From assembly GCA_030042575.1 (NCBI GenBank), contig JASHZK010000210.1, positions 1 to 7,597 of the forward strand: a stretch of DNA of 7,597 nt. The letters are read 5' to 3'. Source of the DNA: Acidimicrobiales bacterium. GTDB taxonomy: Bacteria; Actinomycetota; Acidimicrobiia; Acidimicrobiales; UBA8190. Under the pieces are notes generated by a model that saw only the letters and a program-made list of their open reading frames with translations, was not told the origin of the DNA and did no database searches. The number at the start of each line of letters is the position of its first letter. Position 1 is the first letter of the stretch. Positions 1-4,241 of the stretch are shown here, piece by piece. The translations under genes and the position numbers were made by a program.

Positions 1-278
1 GCTTGCATGTGATGCATGGCGAAGACCATCGCCGTCGAGGCTCAATGACGCGCCAGCACAGCCGTGGCCTCGGCGACCTGGCTCACACTCGCCCCCATCC
101 CACCGAGCTCGAGCGGTATGAGGGCCGACAACGTCCTCTCGGCCCGCAGGGCCTCCAAGGCTTCGGCGGGGAACCGAGCCTGGCGATCCACTTCGCCGGC
201 GACGGGCTCGGCCACCTGGCTGGCCACCCGGGCCACGGCGAAGGCCAGCTCCGTCGTCTCCTGCCCGTCAGAGCCCAT
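1..278 (-). CDS. Acyl-CoA dehydrogenase-like protein, N-terminal part, with in-frame TGA; runs off the window
   Basis: The ATG at 278 begins a protein whose first 78 residues resemble the N-terminal helical domain of acyl-CoA dehydrogenases: an early helix, a FPAEALEALR-type segment, then IPLELGGMGAS. A TGA at 44-42 follows LARH. After it the same frame continues as ASTAMVFAMHHMQ to the window edge, which is the normal family continuation; the TGA falls where homologues often carry Cys or another small residue. The family uses FAD to make a 2,3-double bond in an acyl thioester, and full members have about 380 residues, so most of the gene lies outside. A Shine-Dalgarno AGG (287-285) overlaps the end of the upstream carrier-protein gene, whose stop is only 3 bases away, implying translational coupling. 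The partner carrier suggests an acyl-ACP substrate (inference). Whether the gene is broken, recoded or affected by a base error cannot be decided here. The family call is fairly sure from the motifs on both sides of the stop. Confidence 0.75.
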
Positions 279-281
279 AGG

Positions 282-530
282 TCACCTGACTGCTTCAGCC
301 GTCAACTCGGTCAGGGCCGCTTTGATGGCCGTGACCGACTCGAAGGTCGACTTGCGCAGGAGACGCTCGGGGAACTCGACATCGAAAGTGTCCTCGAGCG
401 CCAGCATGACGCTGACACTGGCGTGCGAGGTCATGCCGGCCTGGTAGAGATCGGCGTCGTCACTGAGCGTCTCCACCGCCATTGGCAGGCGGGCATGCTC
501 AGAGAGAATCCCTCGGATCTGGTCCTCCAC
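282..530 (-). CDS. Acyl carrier protein (stand-alone, 82 aa)
   Basis: This is a small acidic protein of typical carrier-protein length. The core, from ADLYQAGMTSHASV into MLALEDTFDVEFPE, matches the carrier fold: the end of loop 1, the phosphopantetheine serine at the start of helix 2 (Ser35 in TSH), and helix 2 leading into the acidic EFP turn. The serine sits in TSH rather than the classical DSL of fatty-acid ACP, a variant form I associate with specialised stand-alone carriers. The start is GTG at 530, chosen because GGAGG (540-536) lies 5 bases upstream. The gene follows acpS by 18 bases and precedes the dehydrogenase by 3 bases, so all three are probably one transcript. The likely role is to carry an acyl or amino-acyl group as a thioester during a dedicated modification. 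The specific substrate is unknown. Confidence 0.88.
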   Translation of the reverse strand: MEDQIRGILSEHARLPMAVETLSDDADLYQAGMTSHASVSVMLALEDTFDVEFPERLLRKSTFESVTAIKAALTELTAEAVR

Positions 531-535
531 TCCGA

Positions 536-540
536 CCTCC
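536..540 (-). promoter_or_regulatory. Ribosome binding site of the carrier-protein gene
   Basis: GGAGG on the minus strand lies 5 bases before the GTG at 530. It fixes the start of the carrier protein at this non-ATG codon. Confidence 0.7.
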
Positions 541-548
541 GGAAGGCT

Positions 549-977
549 CTATGGCGAACCGCACAGCGCCACGACGACGGCACCGGCCATGCCTGCTTCG
601 TGGCTCATGCTCAACGCCAGCTTCTGGACCCCTGCTCGGGCGGCCAGACGCCCGGCCTGGCCGCCCAGGTTGAGGTCGCACCATCCCCCCCGGTGACGCC
701 GAACCTCGATCGACCTCCAGTCGAGACCCTCTTCCAAGGGTCGGAGAACCTTCATAACCGCTTCTTTGGCGGCAAAACGGCTGGCGAGCCCGGCCGCCCT
801 GGCCGAGGGCTCGCCCTGGCAGCAGCCCAGTTCGTGCGGGGTGAACACGCGTTGCAGGTACCGTTCGCCGAACTTCGTCACCGCCTGCTCCACTTGGGCG
901 ACCTCCATGAGGTCCAAGCCCACCCGGACCTCGGCGTCGCACCGCTCGACGGCACGGAGACCGGTACCACCCGCCAC
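549..977 (-). CDS. acpS: Holo-[acyl-carrier-protein] synthase (4'-phosphopantetheinyl transferase, AcpS type)
   Basis: This enzyme transfers 4'-phosphopantetheine from CoA to the serine of an acyl carrier protein, using Mg2+. In order the sequence shows VGLDLMEVAQVE (residues 19-30, with Asp22 as probable metal ligand), RVFTPHEL (43-50) and SRFAAKEAVMKVL (66-78, with Glu72 as second acidic ligand), then a beta strand around the W-IEVRRH segment. This is the complete AcpS order. The stop is TAG at 551-549. The start is uncertain. The frame is open up to GTG 1061, but codons upstream of 977 often end in A or T, unlike the rest, so they look non-coding. GTG at 977 gives 142 residues. GTG at 923, with GAGG just upstream, gives 124 residues, close to the usual family length of about 120-125. 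It heads a minus-strand cassette with the carrier protein it presumably activates. The family call is firm; the N-terminus is not. Confidence 0.86.
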   Translation of the reverse strand: MAGGTGLRAVERCDAEVRVGLDLMEVAQVEQAVTKFGERYLQRVFTPHELGCCQGEPSARAAGLASRFAAKEAVMKVLRPLEEGLDWRSIEVRRHRGGWCDLNLGGQAGRLAARAGVQKLALSMSHEAGMAGAVVVALCGSP

Positions 978-1090
978 ATCCTCAGCAACTCCGGTCACTC
1001 CGAGCGAGTATACCTTACCCTGAGTGATAATCGGGTGGTCTCCTTCCGTCTGTTCGGTCACGGGGACTTCGCCAGGCTCCGTCCTAACAT
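978..1090. promoter_or_regulatory. Divergent promoter region between acpS and the polysaccharide exporter operon
   Basis: This spacer lies between the minus-strand acpS cassette and the plus-strand ATPase gene, so it must hold promoters for both directions unless transcription enters from outside. It is more AT-rich than its surroundings around 1008-1031. A minus-strand TATACT at 1012-1007 and a plus-strand GATAAT at 1025-1030 each resemble a -10 box, but I see no convincing -35 box at the right distance for either. The self-complementary GTATAC at 1008-1013 is also visible. The region is shorter or partly coding if acpS really starts at GTG 1061. Confidence 0.4.
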
Positions 1091-2311
1091 GTGGTCATCG
1101 TGAGCTCCGACGCCGCAGTATCGGTCTCCCGTCTCTCGAAGACGTACCGGATCCTCGACGTCGATCAGAGGCCGGTGACCACCGCCGAAGCTGTTCTCCG
1201 CCGCGTCCGTCACCCTTTGCGTCGGCCGGCGCGGGTCCGGCTCAAGGCACTGGACGATGTCAGCTTCGCCGTCTCCTGGGGTCAAATTGTCGGTATCGTC
1301 GGCCGCAACGGGGCCGGGAAGAGCACATTGCTCAAGATTCTCACCCGGATCACGGCCCCCACCGCCGGCCGAGTGGAGCTCGGCGGCCGAGTGGGAAGCT
1401 TGCTCGAGGTGGGCACCGGCTTCCACCCCGAGCTGACCGGACGCGAGAACGTCTATCTGAACGGCACGTTGCTCGGTATGCGCAAGAAGGAGATCGATCG
1501 TCGCTTCGACGAGATGGTCGAGTTCGCCGGGGTGGCCAAATTCCTGGACACGCAGGTGAAGCGCTTCAGCACCGGGATGTACATCCGCCTGGCCTTCGGG
1601 GTGGCCGCCCACCTGGAGAGCGAGATTCTGGCCGTTGACGAGGTGCTGGCCGTGGGAGACGCCGAATTCCAGGCCAAGTGCCAACGCAAGATGCGAGAGG
1701 TCGCCCAAAGCGGGCGTCTCGTCTTCCTGGTGAGCCATCAGATACAGACGGTGACCAGTCTGGCCACCTGCGCCCTGTACCTCGAAAGGGGCCGCTTGCA
1801 GTACGAGGGCGGCGTGGCCGAGGTACTCGACGTGTACAAGAGGAGTTTCGAGGTGCCCACCCAGGAATCGCTCGAGGCAGCCATGCGCCCCGGTGTCGGA
1901 ACAGCCCGCTTCGGGCAGGTGACACCGGACAAGAACGCCTACGACGCCGCCGAGGAGAAGGTCATATCCTTCAGCGTCAACGTGAGTCCGGGGTTGACCG
2001 AGCGGCTGTGCGTGATCTGCGTGATCAACGACGAGAACCGCATGCCCGTCGTCTTGTGCGACTCCAGGCTCATCGACTTCTGGATCAAACCCTCTGAGTC
2101 CGTCAAGGCCGTGATGAGCCTGCGTACCCCCTGGCTGAAGCCGGGAACGTACTCGGTCGACATGGTCCTGCGTGGTGCCGACCTGGTGGACGAATGGAGC
2201 GCCTGCTGTTCGTTCCAAGTGCTGTCCGTGCTGCCCTACCCTGTCGCCACCAGTCGCTGGGCCACCAGTGTCGGAGTGGCGCTGGCCGACTTCACCTACG
2301 AGCGTGGTTGA
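1091..2311 (+). CDS. Polysaccharide/teichoic-acid type ABC transporter ATP-binding protein with Wzt-like C-terminal domain
   Basis: This is the ATPase subunit of an exporter for lipid-linked glycans (Wzt/TagH/KpsT family), acting at the inner face of the cytoplasmic membrane with the permease encoded next. The 406-residue protein shows Walker A GRNGAGKST (71-79), the degenerate signature FSTGMYIRLAF typical of this family (159-169), Walker B ILAVDEVLAVGD (179-190) and the switch histidine in VSHQ (His216). Residues 30-50 form the family's usual insertion before the first nucleotide-binding strand. Residues from about 255 to 406 form a separate beta-rich domain, ending in a PGTYSVDMVL-type strand, that resembles the Wzt C-terminal domain, which in studied O-antigen exporters recognises the modified end of the glycan. 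The start is GTG 1091; GTG 1100 is possible, and neither has a strong Shine-Dalgarno (AGG at 1074-1076 is distant). The stop TGA overlaps the permease start. The family is certain; the transported glycan is not known. Confidence 0.93.
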   Translation: MVIVSSDAAVSVSRLSKTYRILDVDQRPVTTAEAVLRRVRHPLRRPARVRLKALDDVSFAVSWGQIVGIVGRNGAGKSTLLKILTRITAPTAGRVELGGRVGSLLEVGTGFHPELTGRENVYLNGTLLGMRKKEIDRRFDEMVEFAGVAKFLDTQVKRFSTGMYIRLAFGVAAHLESEILAVDEVLAVGDAEFQAKCQRKMREVAQSGRLVFLVSHQIQTVTSLATCALYLERGRLQYEGGVAEVLDVYKRSFEVPTQESLEAAMRPGVGTARFGQVTPDKNAYDAAEEKVISFSVNVSPGLTERLCVICVINDENRMPVVLCDSRLIDFWIKPSESVKAVMSLRTPWLKPGTYSVDMVLRGADLVDEWSACCSFQVLSVLPYPVATSRWATSVGVALADFTYERG

Positions 2312-3221
2312 ACCCTCCGTCCCCCGCCACGCCGGCAGTGCGGTGAGCGACGGCGCCGTGCTTCGGTCGTCCCCCCGGGCGCCCCACGTCGGCGGCGGAC
2401 CGTCGGGTGGACACCGTCGTGTCGTCATCACCCCCCCCCGGCGCTTCCCGCTCCCCCACATCGGACGTCTGTGGGAGGCACGGGAGGTGTTCCTCAGATT
2501 CGCCGCCCGTGACATCACGCTTCGCTACCGCCAGACCGCCCTCGGCGTCATCTGGGTCGTGTTGCAACCGTTGCTCGGTGCCTTGGTACTGACTTTCGTG
2601 TTCCACGGCGTAGCCAAGCTCCCGACGTCCAGCGTGCCGGCCTTCGCTTTCACCTTCCCGGCCATGCTCGCCTGGAACGCCTTCAGCACCGTGTCGACGT
2701 CGGGATCCTCTTCGCTGGTTCGAAACCGAGATCTCGTCTCGAAGGTCTACTTTCCCCGAATGCTCGTACCCTTGTCGACCTGCGGCTCTGCGTCGTTGGA
2801 CATGCTCGTGTCTCTGGTGTTCATGGCCGGGATCATGGCCTACTACGGCATCGTCCCCAACGTCTCGCTCATCCTGCTGCCCGTGTGGATCCTGGTCACC
2901 TTCATGTTCGCCAGTGGCATAACGCTCATCGCCTCGGCTCTCATGGTGAACTACCGCGATATCCAGTACATCGTTCCCTTCGCCCTCGGTATCCTTGTGT
3001 TCGCCAGCCCCATCGCCTACGCCGTGCCCACGCACTACCGAATCTTCTACCTGGTCAATCCCCTGACATGGATCTTCGAAGAGCTTCGCTGGTCCCTCAT
3101 CGGTACCCCCGCTCCGTCCACCTTGCTCGTGGCCCTGTCCCTGGTGGTTCCGCTGGCCGTCTTCCTGATCGGGGCCATGCTCTTCGAGCAATTCGAACGC
3201 GGATTCGCGGACTACATCTGA
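2304..3221 (+). CDS. Polysaccharide ABC-2 type permease (Wzm/TagG family)
   Basis: This is the membrane subunit of the glycan exporter, forming the channel with the preceding ATPase. After a polar N-terminus comes the family hallmark RDITLRYRQTALGVIW (69-84). About six hydrophobic segments follow, near residues 82-104, 113-133, 162-184, 187-212, 222-241 and 273-294. Other conserved pieces are NRDLVSKVYFPRMLVPL (141-157), NYRDIQYIVPF (216-226), a FASPIAY segment (233-239) and the cytoplasmic end ERGFADYI. The protein is complete at 305 residues. The start is placed at GTG 2304, because G/C-ending codons begin almost at once and the GTG overlaps the ATPase stop by 8 bases, suggesting translational coupling. 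GTG 2343 would give 292 residues and cannot be excluded; neither start has a clear Shine-Dalgarno. A run of nine C residues (2431-2439) lies in the N-terminal coding part. The family call is secure. Confidence 0.92.
   Translation: MVEPSVPRHAGSAVSDGAVLRSSPRAPHVGGGPSGGHRRVVITPPRRFPLPHIGRLWEAREVFLRFAARDITLRYRQTALGVIWVVLQPLLGALVLTFVFHGVAKLPTSSVPAFAFTFPAMLAWNAFSTVSTSGSSSLVRNRDLVSKVYFPRMLVPLSTCGSASLDMLVSLVFMAGIMAYYGIVPNVSLILLPVWILVTFMFASGITLIASALMVNYRDIQYIVPFALGILVFASPIAYAVPTHYRIFYLVNPLTWIFEELRWSLIGTPAPSTLLVALSLVVPLAVFLIGAMLFEQFERGFADYI
2431..2439 (+). repeat. C9 homopolymer tract inside the permease gene
   Basis: Nine consecutive C bases encode part of a Thr-Pro-Pro-Arg stretch at residues 43-46 of the permease, before the first membrane segment. 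A gain or loss of one base would destroy the protein. In the sequence as given, the frame is intact through the tract. Confidence 0.5.
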
Positions 3222-3233
3222 CCGTCGCCCCAG

Positions 3234-3238
3234 GGAGG
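3234..3238 (+). promoter_or_regulatory. Ribosome binding site of the methyltransferase gene
   Basis: GGAGG lies 8 bases before GTG 3247, within the 25-base gap after the permease stop. It supports the GTG as the start codon and independent ribosome entry within the operon. Confidence 0.65.
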
Positions 3239-3246
3239 ATCCGGTC

Positions 3247-4017
3247 GTGACAGGCGACAGCAACGTGACGGAGGGCCCGGCACCGCCGGACCCGGGCCGG
3301 GCCCAGGCCGGGGGGCTGGCCGTCGAGGCGCAGACGCGTTATCGGTTCATCCGCCGGTTGCTCCTCCAACGGTGCCCTCCGCCGGCGCGCATCGTCGAGC
3401 TGGGCGCCGCTCCGGGCGACCAGATCGTGGCGCTGAGCCGGGCCGGCTACTCGGCCGTGGCCGTCGACCTCGGTCAGGCCCCCGACGAGTGGGCGGACGC
3501 AGCCGAAGGGCGCATGCGCGCCATGTTCCGGGATGCCGGAGTGCAGCTCGTCGAGTGGGACCTGGAGCAAGCCCCCTACCCGCTGGGCGACACGGAGTTC
3601 GACGCCGTGGTCTTCACCGAGGTCTTCGAGCACCTTCGCGACTATCCCATCCGATCGCTCAAAGAGGCCTGGCGCATACTGAAGCCGGGCGGCATCCTCT
3701 GCTTGACCACGCCCAACGCTGCCTACCTGATCAACCGCTTCCGCCTGCTGGCGGGCCAGAACGTGGCATCACCCCTCGGAGACTGGATCGGCGGTCTTGT
3801 CTACGCCAGGCACGCCCGGGAGTACACGGTGGAGGAGATCCGCGCTCTCCTCGAACAATCGGGTTTCGTGGTGGAATTGCTGACGTCCCGTCACTTCAAC
3901 ATCGACGTGGGCAACGTCAGCTCACCGGCCCGCGTGGCCAAGATGGGGCTCGATCGCCTGGCCCGGATCCGGCCGAGCCTGGGCCCCTGCACCGTCGCCG
4001 TGGGCCGGCGCCCCTGA
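3247..4017 (+). CDS. Class I SAM-dependent methyltransferase, probably glycan-modifying
   Basis: This 256-residue protein has a Rossmann-type methyltransferase fold. Motif I is IVELGAAPGDQI (49-60), where AdoMet binds. The acidic residue ending strand 2 is in VAVDLG (Asp74). EWDLEQAPYPLGD (103-115) and FDAVVFTEVFEHL (118-130) are motifs II and III. LKPGG (145-149), followed by LTTPN, is the usual post-III loop. REYTVEEIRALLEQSGF (191-207) is typical of small-molecule and sugar methyltransferases near cell-surface glycan genes. The first 25 residues are Pro/Gly-rich and probably disordered. No membrane segment is seen, so it is cytoplasmic. The GTG start is supported by GGAGG at 3234-3238. It lies 25 bases after the permease and probably shares its transcript. 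The context suggests methylation of the exported glycan, possibly at its terminus, but the acceptor is not shown by the sequence. Confidence 0.88.
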   Translation: MTGDSNVTEGPAPPDPGRAQAGGLAVEAQTRYRFIRRLLLQRCPPPARIVELGAAPGDQIVALSRAGYSAVAVDLGQAPDEWADAAEGRMRAMFRDAGVQLVEWDLEQAPYPLGDTEFDAVVFTEVFEHLRDYPIRSLKEAWRILKPGGILCLTTPNAAYLINRFRLLAGQNVASPLGDWIGGLVYARHAREYTVEEIRALLEQSGFVVELLTSRHFNIDVGNVSSPARVAKMGLDRLARIRPSLGPCTVAVGRRP

Positions 4018-4056
4018 GCGGTCCTCACCGTACGTGCCCGTCTGACCGTCCCGCCT

Positions 4057-4084
4057 CGCCGGCGCCCACCCGAAGGCGCCCGGC
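4057..4084 (+). terminator. Possible GC-rich hairpin after the exporter operon
   Basis: GCCG-GCGCC (4058-4066) can pair with GGCGC-C-CGGC (4075-4084), giving nine base pairs with one bulged C around an 8-base loop. It follows the methyltransferase stop by about 40 bases. No U-run follows, so it is not a canonical intrinsic terminator; many high-GC actinobacterial terminators lack one. Confidence 0.25.
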
Positions 4085-4133
4085 CCCGACCAGGGCTTTC
4101 ACGGCCGGACGCCGACCGAGTGGAGCGATCGGT

Positions 4134-4162
4134 GTGACAGTGGCCGGTGCATGTTGTGTAGT
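4134..4162 (+). promoter_or_regulatory. Candidate sigma-70-type promoter of the glycosidase gene
   Basis: GTGACA (4134-4139) matches five of six positions of the -35 consensus. After a 17-base spacer, TGTAGT (4157-4162) matches four of six of the -10 consensus. Initiation would fall near 4169, giving a leader of about 70 bases that contains the inverted repeat over the ribosome binding site. Such matches occur by chance, so this is only a candidate. Confidence 0.35.
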
Positions 4163-4196
4163 CGGTGTTCCAGAATCTCCACCGTTGTGTCGATCG

Positions 4197-4238
4197 TGAC
4201 TCCCGAAGAAGCGGCGCCAACCACGGCGAGGGGAGTCA
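4197..4238 (+). promoter_or_regulatory. Inverted repeat sequestering the Shine-Dalgarno of the glycosidase gene
   Basis: TGACTCCC (4197-4204) and GGGAGTCA (4231-4238) are a perfect 8-bp inverted repeat, extendable by a G-U pair (4196 with 4239). The right arm contains the Shine-Dalgarno GGGGAG (4230-4235), which lies 6 bases before GTG 4242. Inside the loop, CGCC (4215-4218) and GGCG (4225-4228) form a smaller hairpin. If folded in the mRNA, the structure would hide the ribosome binding site. It could instead be a protein operator or chance. Confidence 0.5.
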
Positions 4239-4241
4239 TTG

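Larger units (their letters stand above)
4018..4241 (+). other. Intergenic regulatory region before the glycosidase gene
   Basis: No convincing gene lies here; the open frames that cross it are shadows of the flanking genes. It holds, in order, a GC-rich hairpin (4057-4084), a plausible promoter (4134-4162) and an inverted repeat covering the ribosome binding site (4197-4238), each listed separately. The large downstream gene is therefore probably transcribed on its own, not only by read-through from the exporter operon. Confidence 0.5.

Noticed and set aside
1..977. Genome-wide reassignment of TGA to explain the interrupted dehydrogenase
   Set aside because: The carrier-protein, ATPase, permease and methyltransferase genes all end properly at TGA.
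3..1103. 366-codon plus-strand open frame antisense to acpS, the carrier protein and the dehydrogenase
   Set aside because: It has no family motifs, is full of Arg/His/Gly, and lies opposite three genes with clear conserved motifs. It is a shadow frame of high-GC coding DNA.
1058..2518. 486-codon minus-strand open frame
   Set aside because: It lies antisense to the ABC ATPase, which has all its nucleotide-binding motifs; the reverse frame has low-complexity His/Gly/Asp composition and no recognisable domain.
2292..3263. 323-codon minus-strand open frame
   Set aside because: It is antisense to the permease; the charged His/Glu/Gly-rich product mirrors the hydrophobic codons of the real gene.
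4057..4084. Strong intrinsic terminator
   Set aside because: The hairpin is real on paper but has a bulge and no U-run, so it is kept only as a low-confidence terminator.
4018..4241. Known riboswitch (c-di-AMP or c-di-GMP class) before the cell-surface hydrolase
   Set aside because: Such elements are common before actinobacterial cell-wall hydrolases, but I could not match their conserved core sequences here.
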